DNA of 64,000 nucleotides from Rhizobium rhizoryzae (GTDB taxonomy: Bacteria; Pseudomonadota; Alphaproteobacteria; Rhizobiales; Rhizobiaceae), in NCBI RefSeq assembly GCF_011046895.1, contig NZ_CP049250.1, positions 2,330,501-2,394,500 of the forward strand. The letters run 5' to 3'. This document shows positions 25,700 to 34,601 of the stretch, piece by piece. Numbering within the stretch: position 1 is the stretch's first letter; every line of letters begins with the position of its first letter. The translations under genes were made by a program, and so were the position numbers. Below the pieces are notes generated by a model. The model saw only the letters and a list, made by a program, of their open reading frames with translations, was not told the origin of the DNA and did not search any database.

Positions 25700-26899
25700 T
25701 CAGGCAGCGAGCGCCGTGGTGATGGTACGGTTGCGTCCGCGCTCCTTGGCCTCGTAGAGCGCTGTATCAGCTGCTTGCATGATGGACGTCGCTGAGGGTC
25801 CCGTCATGATGGCCAAGCCGATGCTGACTGTCACGGGCGGCAGATCTTGAGGCCACTGCGCCTGCATTGCCGCGTGAATTCGGGATGCAACGCGATCGGC
25901 ACCGTCCGGACTGGTATCCCGCAGAATGATCGCAAATTCCTCGCCGCCGATGCGGGCGATGATATCCTGTTCCCGGCGGGTTTGCTCCGAAATTCGTGTG
26001 GCCACTTCTTTCAGGCACGCATCGCCAGCCGGATGGCCGTGCGTGTCGTTGTACCGTTTGAAGTGGTCCACATCGATTAGAAGCAATCCGAGGACGCCGT
26101 ACTGTTCGCGCGCATTCCGGCAGGCGAGTTCGAACTCGAGGTCGAAGCGGCGGCGATTTGAAACACCCGTGAGAGCGTCCGTATAGGAAATTTCGCTCAG
26201 TTCCTGGTTTGCCTGTTCCATGTCCTGCGTACGGATCTGTTCGCGCAGAATGAGCAGATACAGGTGCCGCATGGTTGCATCATGTCGGAAGTTGGCAAGC
26301 AGGGTAATGATCGTGGCCGCGATCAGGAACGTTATGGCGAGGATTGTCTGGTCGTCGAACTTGACCATTCTTTGCCATGTCATCAGGACGGTGGTCAGAC
26401 ACACGCCGACCGACAGGGTCGTCGCCACCCGCGGCCTGAGGTGAAATACGATATTGATGACGATGAGATAGAGCCCGATGCTGAACGCAAGGTGAGCAGC
26501 CGTCGAACCGCGCATTTCGACCAGAACGTTCAGCATGACCGCGCCCCAGACGAGGCTCGCTGCGATCGACCAGTCCCGGAAGACATGGTTCAGAAACCGG
26601 TTGCTGACCCAGATCACGAAAAGAATTGGCAGGGTCGTGCAAAAGAAACGGATCCCGAAGAACTGCCAGATCAGACCGGACGCGAATTTATAGTCAAGAA
26701 TCAGGCCGCAGTTGAAGAGCGCAAGACAGATGGCTGCGGCAGGCAGCGACTTTCGGGATCTCATCTCGGCGGAATAGGCACCGTAGGAATGGGATAGCGC
26801 CTTGGGGAAACGCATTTTGCGCGGGGCCTGGGCTAACGCCTCATCCACCAACGATCTGAGTGGACGTTTGTCGTCCAATTGAAAGCGTGTATCGATCAT
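25700..26899 (-). CDS. Membrane diguanylate cyclase (GGDEF)
   Basis: 399 residues. After a cytosolic N-terminus, about six membrane spans lie between residues 55 and 205. The GGDEF domain follows, with active site RIGGEEF and an inhibitory I-site RxxD (REQD) exactly five residues before GGEEF. It should make c-di-GMP from two GTP and be product-inhibited. No sensory domain beyond the membrane region is recognised. GGGA lies before the ATG. Confidence 0.9.
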   Translation of the reverse strand: MIDTRFQLDDKRPLRSLVDEALAQAPRKMRFPKALSHSYGAYSAEMRSRKSLPAAAICLALFNCGLILDYKFASGLIWQFFGIRFFCTTLPILFVIWVSNRFLNHVFRDWSIAASLVWGAVMLNVLVEMRGSTAAHLAFSIGLYLIVINIVFHLRPRVATTLSVGVCLTTVLMTWQRMVKFDDQTILAITFLIAATIITLLANFRHDATMRHLYLLILREQIRTQDMEQANQELSEISYTDALTGVSNRRRFDLEFELACRNAREQYGVLGLLLIDVDHFKRYNDTHGHPAGDACLKEVATRISEQTRREQDIIARIGGEEFAIILRDTSPDGADRVASRIHAAMQAQWPQDLPPVTVSIGLAIMTGPSATSIMQAADTALYEAKERGRNRTITTALAA

Positions 26900-27000
26900 C
26901 GATTCCCACCTGTCCGCGTCAAGCGGCGGTCCTATGCTTGAGGCGAAGCTAAGCGGGAAAAGTAAATTTTGTTCTTATGATTTTAATCAGACGTCTATTG

Positions 27001-27528
27001 CTAAATCTCCTTTAGTTCAGATGCAAAGCGCTTCCAGTTCTCTGTATAGTTGAGTGCCGAAGCTTTGAGCTTCGCCGCTGATGCCTCATCCAGTGTACGG
27101 ATAGCCTTGGCTGGCGAGCCGACGATCAGCGAATTATCGGGAAACTCCTTGCCCTCCGTCACAAGCGCATTGGCACCGACAAGGCAGTTGTTGCCGATCT
27201 TTGCACCGTTGAGGATTGTGGCGCCCATCCCGATCAGCGAATTGTTGCCGATAATGCAGCCGTGAATGATGGCGGAATGGCCGATCGTGCAGTCTTCACC
27301 GATTGTTGTCGGCGAACCCCAGTCTGTGTGGATCACGGTATTTTCCTGAATGTTGGTGCGAGCACCGATCGTGATCCATTCATTGTCGCCGCGCAGGACC
27401 GCACCGAACCAGATGCCGACATCTTCTGCGAGATCGACCTTGCCCATCACATGCGCGCCGGGCGCGATCCAGTAGCGATCGGATGCAGGTAGCTTCGGTT
27501 CGAATTCGCCCAGCGCATATATCGGCAT
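27001..27528 (-). CDS. Gamma-carbonic anhydrase family protein
   Basis: 175 residues with a left-handed beta-helix of hexapeptide repeats (for example TIGHSAIIHGCIIGNNSLIGMG). The histidines expected for metal binding are in GHSAIIHG and VIHTD. Family members hydrate CO2 or have related roles, but many bacterial YrdA/PaaY-like members are poorly characterised. GGAGGAC precedes the ATG. The FAH-family gene lies 24 bp upstream on the same strand, so they may be co-transcribed. Confidence 0.85.
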   Translation of the reverse strand: MPIYALGEFEPKLPASDRYWIAPGAHVMGKVDLAEDVGIWFGAVLRGDNEWITIGARTNIQENTVIHTDWGSPTTIGEDCTIGHSAIIHGCIIGNNSLIGMGATILNGAKIGNNCLVGANALVTEGKEFPDNSLIVGSPAKAIRTLDEASAAKLKASALNYTENWKRFASELKEI

Positions 27529-27552
27529 GACAGATGTCCTCCCAGACTTTGA

Positions 27553-28248
27553 TCAGATGACGGTCACAGAAAACTCTGCGACACCTTCCGCGGCACAGGC
27601 GATGTGGTCGCCTCTGACGATCGGGCCAACACCTGCAGGGGTTCCTGTCATGATGATATCGCCTGCCGCCAGCGTAAAGAGCTTCGATAGTTCAACGATG
27701 ATTTCCGGCAGCTTCCAGATCATCTGCGCCATGTCGCCGGTTTGCTTGCGCTCTCCATTCACATCGAGCCAGATGGCGCCTGTATGCGGGTGACCAGTCG
27801 TTTCGACGGGAACGAGTGCGGAAACCGGAGCCGATGCTTCAAACGCCTTTGCCGCTTCCCAGGGGCGACCCGCCTTCTTGATGGCGGCCTGCAAATCGCG
27901 ACGGGTGAAGTCGATTCCCACGCCGTAACCCCAGACACAGTCCAGCGCGTCCGACAGCGCGATGTTGTCGCCGCCGGCTTTCAGCGCCATGACGAGTTCC
28001 ACTTCGAAGTGAACATCCTCCGAGAGGGGAGGATAGGGAAAACGTCCGTCCGTTACGAGGTTTTGCGGGTTCTTCTGGAAGAAGAACGGTGGCTCACGGG
28101 AAGGATCGTGGCCCATTTCTATGGCATGGTCGGCATAGTTGCGGCCAACGCAATATACGCGGCGGACTGGGAAGGTGGCTGAGGAGCCCTTGACCGGTAG
28201 CAGTGTCAGCGGCGGTGCCGGAATGACGGTTGTGGTCGCGTCGGTCAT
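27553..28248 (-). CDS. Fumarylacetoacetate hydrolase-family protein
   Basis: 231 residues from ATG 28248 (AGGAGAG upstream); a start at 28263 is less likely. The FAH C-terminal-domain fold is shown by YCVGRNYADHAIEMG, FFFQKNPQNL, the metal-binding VHFEVELVMAL and GTPAGVGPI near the end. Family members hydrolyse acylpyruvates such as fumarylpyruvate or decarboxylate oxaloacetate. No aromatic pathway genes are adjacent to choose between them. Confidence 0.87.
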   Translation of the reverse strand: MTDATTTVIPAPPLTLLPVKGSSATFPVRRVYCVGRNYADHAIEMGHDPSREPPFFFQKNPQNLVTDGRFPYPPLSEDVHFEVELVMALKAGGDNIALSDALDCVWGYGVGIDFTRRDLQAAIKKAGRPWEAAKAFEASAPVSALVPVETTGHPHTGAIWLDVNGERKQTGDMAQMIWKLPEIIVELSKLFTLAAGDIIMTGTPAGVGPIVRGDHIACAAEGVAEFSVTVI

Positions 28249-28314
28249 GGTGTCTCTCCTCAATGCCTTTTACAGTGCTGTTTTGCTTAGGACATTTTTC
28301 AGAGATCTGAAATT

Positions 28315-28340
28315 GATTCTGCATGCGAGGATGCAGAATC
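28315..28340. terminator. Perfect 10-bp hairpin downstream of tdh, upstream of the FAH gene
   Basis: GATTCTGCAT (28315-28324) with ATGCAGAATC (28331-28340), loop 6 nt. It lies between tdh and the FAH-family gene on the minus strand. It may end the kbl-tdh transcript or act in the FAH leader; no T-tract helps decide. Confidence 0.45.
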
Positions 28341-28364
28341 CTGCATCGGCGAACTTCAGGATGC

Positions 28365-28394
28365 GGTCGCGAACGCATTTGCGCTTTCGCGACC
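28365..28394 (-). terminator. Hairpin just after tdh
   Basis: A 9-bp perfect stem, GGTCGCGAA (28365-28373) with TTCGCGACC (28386-28394), 28 bp past the tdh stop. The loop itself contains a short CGCA/TGCG dyad. Confidence 0.55.
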
Positions 28395-28421
28395 GATCAG
28401 TCGGGAGGAGAGGGTTCGTCG

Positions 28422-29450
28422 TCAGGTCGTCCAGTCCAGAACGATCTTGCCGCTATTGCCGCCCTGCATGATATCGAAGCCGGTCTTGAACTCGCTGGCG
28501 GACATCCGGTGCGTGATGACCTTGCGGACATCCAGCCCACTTTCCAGCATGGCAAGCATCTTGTGCCAGGTTTCGAACATTTCGCGGCCGTAGATGCCCT
28601 TGATGGTCAGCATCTTGAAGACGACATTGGTCCAGTCGACGGGCGCAGGGCGTGCCGGAATGCCCAGCATGGCAATCTTGCCGCCCATGACCAGATGATC
28701 GACCATCTGCGCGAAAGCGGGCGGAGCGCCGCTCATTTCCAGCCCGATGTCGAAGCCCTCCTTCATGCCTAGGCGGGCCTTTACGTCGTGCAGATCTTCC
28801 TTGCTGACATCGACCGGGACAACATCCGCGACCTCACCCGCGAGCGCAAGGCGTGTGGGGTTGATGTCGGTGATGACCACGTGCCGAGCGCCAACATGGC
28901 GGGCAATGGCCGCCGCCATGATGCCGATCGGCCCGGCGCCGGTGATCAGCACATCTTCGCCGACGAGATCGAAGGAGAGGGCGGTGTGGACTGCATTGCC
29001 GAGCGGATCGAGAATCGCGCCCAGTTCATCATCGACGCTATCGGGCAGCGGCACGACGTTGAAGGCGGGCAGTGCCAGATATTCGGCAAAAGCCCCGGGG
29101 ATGTTGACGCCGATGCCCTTGGTTTCCGGGTCGAGGTGATAACGACCACCGCGCGCGGCGCGGCTTTTCATGCCGATGACATGGCCTTCGCCCGATACGC
29201 GCTGCCCGATCTGCAGATTGCGGACATTCGAGCCGACCTGAACGATTTCGCCTGCATATTCATGGCCGACCACCATGGGTACCGGAACTGTTCTCTGCGC
29301 CCATTCGTCCCAGGCATAGATGTGGATGTCGGTGCCGCAGATGCCGGTCTTGCGGATCTTGACCAGTACATCGTCCGGTCCGATTTCGGGCACTGGCCGC
29401 TCTTCCAGCCAGAGACCCGGCTGAGCGTGCGCTTTGACAAGAGCTTTCAC
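28422..29450 (-). CDS. tdh: L-threonine 3-dehydrogenase (structural zinc site lost)
   Basis: 342 residues starting at GTG 29450 with GGGAG 9 nt upstream. The catalytic zinc ligands are present (Cys38 in GICGTD, His63-Glu64 in GHEYAG), as is the NAD loop [13 protein letters not shown]. The four structural zinc cysteines known at 93, 96, 99 and 107 in E. coli Tdh are Gly93, Ser96, Ala99 and Asp107 here, in an otherwise clear alignment (SGEGH before, GIGVNIPG after). It oxidises threonine to 2-amino-3-ketobutyrate for Kbl, whose gene is 21 bp upstream. Confidence 0.93.
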   Translation of the reverse strand: MKALVKAHAQPGLWLEERPVPEIGPDDVLVKIRKTGICGTDIHIYAWDEWAQRTVPVPMVVGHEYAGEIVQVGSNVRNLQIGQRVSGEGHVIGMKSRAARGGRYHLDPETKGIGVNIPGAFAEYLALPAFNVVPLPDSVDDELGAILDPLGNAVHTALSFDLVGEDVLITGAGPIGIMAAAIARHVGARHVVITDINPTRLALAGEVADVVPVDVSKEDLHDVKARLGMKEGFDIGLEMSGAPPAFAQMVDHLVMGGKIAMLGIPARPAPVDWTNVVFKMLTIKGIYGREMFETWHKMLAMLESGLDVRKVITHRMSASEFKTGFDIMQGGNSGKIVLDWTT

Positions 29451-29471
29451 GAGTAATCTCCCAGAAACAAA

Positions 29472-30674
29472 TCAGATGATGCCGAGCGACTTGCCGGCAT
29501 CGGTAAAGGCGGCGATGGCGAAATCGATGTCTTGTGTCGTCAGCGCGGCAGACATCTGCGTGCGAATGCGGGCTTTGCCCTTTGGCACGACCGGGAAGAA
29601 GAAACCCGCGACGAACACCCCACGCTCATCCAGTGCGCGCGCCATGTCCTGCGCCAGCCGTGCTTCGTGCAGCATGACGGGAATGATGGGGGTTTCGCCC
29701 TGCAACAGTTCAAACCCGGCTGCCTGCATGCCTTCGCGAAAACGCTTCGTATGGGCTGCCAGCGTTATCCGCCGATCATCGGCCTGTTCTGCAATCTCGA
29801 TCGCCTTGATGGAACCTGCGGCAACGGCAGGTGCAAGGCTGTTGGAGAAGAGATAGGGGCGGGCGCGCTGGCGCAAGAGATCGATGATCGGCTGCGATGC
29901 GGCCACATAGCCGCCCATGGCGCCGCCGAGGCTCTTGCCCAGCGTGCCGGTCAGAATATCCACCTTCTGACCAACGCCGGTGAGGGTGGGCGTTCCTCGT
30001 CCTGCTTCACCCAGATGGCCGGTGGCATGGCAATCATCCACCATCACGAGTGCGTTGTAGCGTTCTGCCAGTTCGCAGATGGCGGGCAGGTTGGCGATAT
30101 AGCCATCCATGGAAAACACGCCGTCGGTGACAATCAGCTTGAAGCGTGAGCCTGCCAGATCCGCCTCTTTCAAGCGATCTTCCAGTTCGTTCATGTCGCC
30201 ATTGGTAAAGCGAAAGCGCTTGGCCTTGCACAGACGCACGCCATCGATGATCGAGGCGTGGTTGAGGCTATCGGAGATGATCGCGTCCTCGGCTTCGAGC
30301 AGCGGCTCGAAGACACCGCCATTGGCATCGAAACAGGCGGCAAAGAGAATTGCGTCATCCTTGCCCAGATAGCGGGCGATGGTGTGCTCGAGTTCACGGT
30401 GGAGCGTCTGCGTGCCGCAGATGAACCGGACGGACGCCATGCCAAAGCCGAATGCATCCAGCCCATGCTTTGCTGCAGCAATGATTTCAGGGTGGTCGGC
30501 CAGCCCGAGATAATTGTTGGCGCAGAGATTGACCACGCGACGGTCACCACCAGCGGCCGAAATCGTGATCGAGCCGCTCTGTGGACTGGTGATGTTGCGT
30601 TCGCGCTTGTAGAGGCCATCCGCCTCAATCTGCGTCAGAACCTGCCTGATGTGATCTTCCAGTTTGAGCGACAT
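29472..30674 (-). CDS. kbl: 2-amino-3-ketobutyrate CoA ligase (glycine C-acetyltransferase)
   Basis: 400 residues of the alpha-oxoamine synthase family. The PLP lysine is in [15 protein letters not shown], with [13 protein letters not shown] for the cofactor Asp/His. It cleaves 2-amino-3-ketobutyrate with CoA to glycine and acetyl-CoA, completing threonine degradation begun by Tdh. GGAGG lies just before the ATG. The operon is kbl-tdh, divergent from an XRE-cupin regulator across a palindrome-rich gap. Confidence 0.95.
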   Translation of the reverse strand: MSLKLEDHIRQVLTQIEADGLYKRERNITSPQSGSITISAAGGDRRVVNLCANNYLGLADHPEIIAAAKHGLDAFGFGMASVRFICGTQTLHRELEHTIARYLGKDDAILFAACFDANGGVFEPLLEAEDAIISDSLNHASIIDGVRLCKAKRFRFTNGDMNELEDRLKEADLAGSRFKLIVTDGVFSMDGYIANLPAICELAERYNALVMVDDCHATGHLGEAGRGTPTLTGVGQKVDILTGTLGKSLGGAMGGYVAASQPIIDLLRQRARPYLFSNSLAPAVAAGSIKAIEIAEQADDRRITLAAHTKRFREGMQAAGFELLQGETPIIPVMLHEARLAQDMARALDERGVFVAGFFFPVVPKGKARIRTQMSAALTTQDIDFAIAAFTDAGKSLGII

Positions 30675-30703
30675 GGATCCTCCATTCCGTTATGTCGGAA
30701 AAA

Positions 30704-30764
30704 TTCACTATATTGGATCGTTTGTCAAGAGTGATCCACTTAAATTGACGCTTTTGATAGTGAA
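30704..30764. promoter_or_regulatory. Inverted repeats in the kbl / XRE-cupin intergenic region
   Basis: TTCACTAT (30704-30711) is repeated inverted as ATAGTGAA (30757-30764). Between them are GGATC/GATCC (30715-30737) and the dyad AGTGATCCACT (30730-30740). The AT-rich divergent gap of 132 bp would hold both promoters. The spaced dyads suggest operators for the XRE-cupin regulator. Confidence 0.5.
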
Positions 30765-30806
30765 CGAATTCCGATATAAAGGAATTCTGGTTCAAGATAT
30801 GCGAGG

Positions 30807-31379
30807 ATGCCCTTGTCGAAACGAACGCCCAAGATTGGTCCTGCCGTACAGAAGGAGCGCAAGCGAAAGGGGCTGACGCTGGAACAGCTTGCGCTGCGCT
30901 CGGGCGTTTCCAAATCCATGCTCAGCCAGATAGAGCGGGGCGAGGCAAATCCCACCTTCGCCGTCGTCTGGAGCCTGACGCAGGCGCTGGAGATCGATGT
31001 TGCCGAATTGATCGGCGGGACGTCCTCCCAGAGACAGACAGTGCAGATCGAGATTACCACCGGAACCCTGACGCCGCGTATTCAAAGCGCTGACGGGCTT
31101 TGTCAGCTCAAGATACTCGGTCCGCCGAGACTGGCGGGCCAGACCGAATGGTATGAGGTGGAAATCCAGCCGGGCGGCAGGCTGGAAAGTGATCCGCATA
31201 CGCTTGGCACCTTCGAGCATTTCACGTCTCTGGATGGCGAATTCCAGGTGCAGAGCGGCGCGGTGAGTGTCGTCCTCAAGGAGGGTGAAACCGCGCATTA
31301 TCCCGCTGACGTGGCGCATGCCATTGCCAATGCAGGCACCGAAACCGTGCGCGGACTGCTGGTGGTTCTGTATAAATAG
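30807..31379 (+). CDS. XRE-family regulator with C-terminal cupin
   Basis: 190 residues. An HTH_3 domain (about 14-70: RKRKGLTLEQLALRSGVSKS then LSQIERGEANPT) is followed by a cupin_2 barrel (about 115-185, with HFTSLDGEFQV). Such proteins sense small ligands through the cupin and often control the divergent operon, here kbl-tdh. That makes threonine or glycine a reasonable but unproven signal. The ATG at 30807 has a poorly spaced ribosome site, and TTG 30813 is better spaced. Confidence 0.87.
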   Translation: MPLSKRTPKIGPAVQKERKRKGLTLEQLALRSGVSKSMLSQIERGEANPTFAVVWSLTQALEIDVAELIGGTSSQRQTVQIEITTGTLTPRIQSADGLCQLKILGPPRLAGQTEWYEVEIQPGGRLESDPHTLGTFEHFTSLDGEFQVQSGAVSVVLKEGETAHYPADVAHAIANAGTETVRGLLVVLYK

Positions 31380-31462
31380 GCGGGTCATGCTGCGGGTTCT
31401 TTCCTCCGGCATCCTGTGGTAGAGGGTAGCGCGCCCAAGAGAGCTGGAACGAAATTTCTCCC

Positions 31463-32497
31463 ATGTTGAAAGACAAGTATCTGAACCGCCATAGGCTGTT
31501 CGCAGTCGCCCCGATGATCGACTGGACCGATCGACATTGCCGCTATCTGCACCGGCAATTGTCGAGCCATGCGGTGTTGTTTACCGAGATGGTGGTGGCG
31601 GATGCGATCATCCACGGTCCGCGCGAGAGGCTGCTGTCGCACCATGCTGCAGAACATCCGGTGACGCTGCAGCTGGGAGGTTCCGACCCGGCCAAGCTGG
31701 CGAAGGCGGTGGAGATCGCGGCGGACTTCGCTTACGACGAGATCAATCTCAATGTCGGCTGTCCGTCCGACCGGGTGCAGAGTGGCACCTTTGGCGCCTG
31801 CCTTATGAAGACGCCGGACCTTGTGGCCGAATGCGTGGCGGCGATGAAGACGGTGACGAACCTGCCGGTGACGGTGAAATGCCGCATCGGGGTGGACGAT
31901 CAGGAGCCGGAAACGGTGCTGCCGGATTTCCTCGCCAAGGTTATTGCGGCGGGCAGCGATGCCGTCTGGATCCACGCCCGCAAGGCCTGGCTGCAAGGGC
32001 TGAGCCCGAAGGAGAACCGGGAAATTCCGCCGCTGGATTACGCTCTGGTTTATGCCATGAAACGCGAACATCCCAATGTTTTCATCGGGATAAACGGCGG
32101 AATTCAGGATTTGAATCAGGCGGGCGAGCACCTGAAACATGTCGATGGCGTGATGCTTGGCCGCGCTGCCTATCAGAATGCCGGGTTGCTGACGGGTGTC
32201 GATGCGGCAGTCTACGGAGAGCCGGAGCGGGAGTTCGACTGGCTGGCGCTTCGCGATACGATGATGGCCTATGCGGACGAGGTGATCGCCTCCGGCGGGC
32301 GTCTGCACCATGTCACCCGGCATATGGTGGGCCTGTTCCAGGGCTTTGCCGGTGCGCGACGGTTCCGCCAGATCCTGTCTTCCGAGGCGACAAAGCCGGG
32401 TGCTGACCCGGAGCTTATCGCCACCGCTTTTGCAGCGGTTGATCTCTCCGCCGGTCCCAAGGGATCAACGGCCGATGGAGAGCGACTGGCCGGTTGA
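31463..32497 (+). CDS. dusA: tRNA-dihydrouridine(20/20a) synthase
   Basis: 344 residues, an FMN TIM barrel. The Dus signature is NLNVGCPSDRVQSGTFGACLM with the catalytic Cys, and the N-terminus FAVAPMIDWTDRHCRYLHR is typical of the DusA branch. It reduces uridines in the tRNA D-loop with NADPH. It stands alone, 83 bp after the XRE-cupin gene. The following small genes are on the other strand. Confidence 0.94.
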   Translation: MLKDKYLNRHRLFAVAPMIDWTDRHCRYLHRQLSSHAVLFTEMVVADAIIHGPRERLLSHHAAEHPVTLQLGGSDPAKLAKAVEIAADFAYDEINLNVGCPSDRVQSGTFGACLMKTPDLVAECVAAMKTVTNLPVTVKCRIGVDDQEPETVLPDFLAKVIAAGSDAVWIHARKAWLQGLSPKENREIPPLDYALVYAMKREHPNVFIGINGGIQDLNQAGEHLKHVDGVMLGRAAYQNAGLLTGVDAAVYGEPEREFDWLALRDTMMAYADEVIASGGRLHHVTRHMVGLFQGFAGARRFRQILSSEATKPGADPELIATAFAAVDLSAGPKGSTADGERLAG

Positions 32498-32502
32498 TCG
32501 GC

Positions 32503-32706
32503 TCAGACATCCTCGTGCAATTGTCCGGCAATGCGGCGCTGAACCTGATCGGCGCTGCCGCGTACATAGAGCGAAAGCGGCTTGCCGCCCTGACCCGCCA
32601 TGGCAAGGGCGATGATCGAGACATCGGCTTCATAAACGGTCACGTAGAGCACCTGCGCCGGATTGATGAAAACGGGCTGGTTGTGCGTGTTGATGAAGCC
32701 GATCAT
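32503..32706 (-). CDS. Conserved-looking small protein of unknown function
   Basis: 67 residues. AAGGA lies 7 nt before the ATG. It is soluble with strand-rich patterns (MIGFINTHNQPVFINPAQV, VLYVTVYEADVSII) and an amphipathic C-terminal helix. The ordered hydrophobic pattern and good ribosome site argue for a real gene. I do not recognise the family. It ends 5 bp from the convergent dusA stop. Confidence 0.6.
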   Translation of the reverse strand: MIGFINTHNQPVFINPAQVLYVTVYEADVSIIALAMAGQGGKPLSLYVRGSADQVQRRIAGQLHEDV

Positions 32707-32791
32707 TCTCAGTCCTTCTGCGTATCTGCTGTCTTAGGAAGATGTATCGCAAAAACCGGTTGATGGCCGTTTAACAATCAGCAATTCGTGA

Positions 32792-33169
32792 TCAACGCCC
32801 GAGCGAAATGAACCAGCGTCGAAGCTGCTTCCACTGCCGACGAGGAATGAGGGCACGAATAGTGCTCTCCGCCACCGCCATTTGAACGGGATCAATCCTG
32901 GCCGGATATTCCGGTTGTTTCTGCTTCAGGAGGAAGGCGTTGTGCAGTGCCAAAACGCCTTCGCCAAATGCAAGAGATGGTTCGCCCATGCTGCGCGGCA
33001 TGCTGGACCAGCAAACCGGTAGGAGGGCATTTTCCGGACCGCAACACGCCAGCCTGCGGCGGCATTCACGGTTGCGGCAATTCAGAAGCGGCATGGCAAG
33101 TGCCTCGCTGATCTTGCGTATGGTGTGCTCTTTCTGATCCGTGTCGGAATTATTGACTGTAGCGTCCAT
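32792..33169 (-). CDS. Hypothetical protein with N-terminal Cys/Arg cluster
   Basis: 125 residues with GGGAG 8 nt before the ATG. The N-terminal part has CRNRECRRRLACC followed by a third Cys in PVCW. The spacing could suit a metal site or disulfides. The C-terminus is basic (RRQWKQLRRWF). No signal peptide is seen. I do not recognise a family. It is the last clear gene before a 1.4-kb repeat-rich gap. Confidence 0.6.
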   Translation of the reverse strand: MDATVNNSDTDQKEHTIRKISEALAMPLLNCRNRECRRRLACCGPENALLPVCWSSMPRSMGEPSLAFGEGVLALHNAFLLKQKQPEYPARIDPVQMAVAESTIRALIPRRQWKQLRRWFISLGR

Positions 33170-33623
33170 CGTCGCTCCCTGTTTTGAAGACGCGCATGCT
33201 CGTTCACGCGGCAGAACCTGCCCGTGGTGTGAGGGTCAGTTCGGGCCGTATCTTGTCGGGATACGGGGTATTCGGTCGGGGCACTGAAAGCTGCCTCGAT
33301 ATGGTAGTAGAAGGTGACACCTATCAGCGCCCCGTTCAGCGGTTTATGCCCGCGACTTCGGTCTCTCTGCCTGAAATGGCTGCCGGAAAGGTTTGTTGAA
33401 ACCTATCGGCTCCCGGTGGTCCGGCGGACTTGACCCGACAGACTTTCCCGACACCATTCCCCATGTGTGCCACACAGGCACGCCTGACGCGCCAGTTCGG
33501 AGATGAAATGGAGGGTTAGATCCGAAGCCCTGCCATTTCCCCCGTGTCGCCAGAGGGAGACCATTTTCCGCGAACCCGGAGGTGAAGGTTTTGCGTCTAC
33601 CCCTTCACACCCGCGCCGGTCCC

Positions 33624-33664
33624 GCATCGCCAGCACGCCTGCTGGTGTAACCGTTGCGGAACGG
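33624..33664 (+). repeat. 41-bp direct repeat, copy 1
   Basis: It matches 34912-34952 at 35 of 41 positions, with the first 20 bases identical (GCATCGCCAGCACGCCTGCT) and TGCGGAACGG identical at the end. Both copies lie outside genes. Confidence 0.75.
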
Positions 33665-33799
33665 TATGAGTGAAACATGAGTGGAATAGGGTGGCGGAGT
33701 GAGGGGTGAAAAAATATTGGAGACGGCGACGATTTTTTCGAACGTCGGTGGGTCGGATCGGACTTGAGTGCTCGACGCACAGTCTTTATCCGGGGCTTA

Positions 33800-33850
33800 A
33801 CCCCCCTCTGTCCTGCCGGACATCTCCCCCTTGAAGCGGGGGAGATCGGC
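33800..33850 (+). repeat. Dispersed repeat R, copy A
   Basis: It begins ACCCCCCTCTGTCCTGCCGG and ends with a CTCCCCC/GGGGGAG hairpin then ATCGGC. It matches copy B (33932-33990, inverted) and copy C inside uvrB (36598-36652). Confidence 0.85.
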
Positions 33851-33931
33851 AGAACGGCTGATGCTCGTACACCATCTCCCGTCGATGGGGTTTGCTAAGC
33901 ACGATAGGGCAAGATCTGGAGCAAAGGGCTA

Positions 33932-33990
33932 ACCACGAATCGATCTCCCCCGCTTCAAGGGGGAGATGTCCGGCAGGACAGAGGGGGGTA
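33932..33990 (-). repeat. Dispersed repeat R, copy B (inverted)
   Basis: The reverse complement of copy A, identical through the CTCCCCC-TTGAAGCG-GGGGGAG hairpin. It extends further into GATCGATTCGTGG, which copy C shares. With copy A it makes an inverted pair around about 80 bp. Confidence 0.85.
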
Positions 33991-34601
33991 TGCGGTGTCC
34001 GCACCATATCGGCATCGCCCGAACTTGCTTCGAAAGGTCAAGCGCCTGCTTGCATGCGCATGCACGGAATAAATCCCCCACATCTTGTAATTGCAGCTGC
34101 AACATCGGCGGCATAGGCTGGCTGCGGAACCGGAAGTAACGGGCCGGTTCCGGGGCATAGAAACCCCTCACGTAACGGCTGGCATCCGCGATATGAGATG
34201 CCCTCTCAGTCACTGGTTGGTGGCTGAGTGCTTGAGCTTGCCCTATAAAGCTCTCCACCCTCCATGGCTGGGGAGGCCCTGACGTATGTCCAAGGTGCTT
34301 GCACCCAAAGGTCAGGGCGGTCGTTTACGTGCGATTTTCTAACTCCCCGGCCGCCAGAGGCCACGGCTCCATCAGCCCCCAATCGGAAACGATTGCGGGA
34401 CCGGTGCGGCCGGTTTGGTGTTTCCCGCTGCCTCATCTTCGATGCGGCATCGCTGGGCGCTCCTGTGCAAACTGGTCTTTGGCGCGCCTTCCCCCGTTTG
34501 AAACGATGCGTGTGATGCGATGCGGCGTGCGGGTGTGTTCCTGCTCACCTTGCTGCCCGCGCTCTGCGCATCAAGGGCGTAGACCGGGAGGCGCCTGAGC
34601 C

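Larger units (their letters stand above)
33170..34601. other. Repeat-rich intergenic region without a convincing gene
   Basis: 1.4 kb between two small genes. It carries one copy of a 41-bp direct repeat (the other is at 34912) and an inverted pair of about 50-bp repeats (33800-33850 and 33932-33990). A tiny frame of 18 codons (34286-34342) has a GGGGAGG site before it. Longer frames on both strands read through the repeats and are Arg/Pro/Ser-rich, so I treat them as chance. It looks like an insertion-prone spot rather than a decayed gene I can name. Confidence 0.6.

Noticed and set aside
33403-33780. 125-codon minus-strand frame
   Set aside because: It has no ribosome site, an Arg/Ser/Pro-rich composition, and includes the 41-bp direct repeat; likely chance.
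33786-34007. 73-codon minus-strand frame in the repeat region
   Set aside because: It consists almost wholly of repeat R copies A and B read through; the peptide is repeat-derived.
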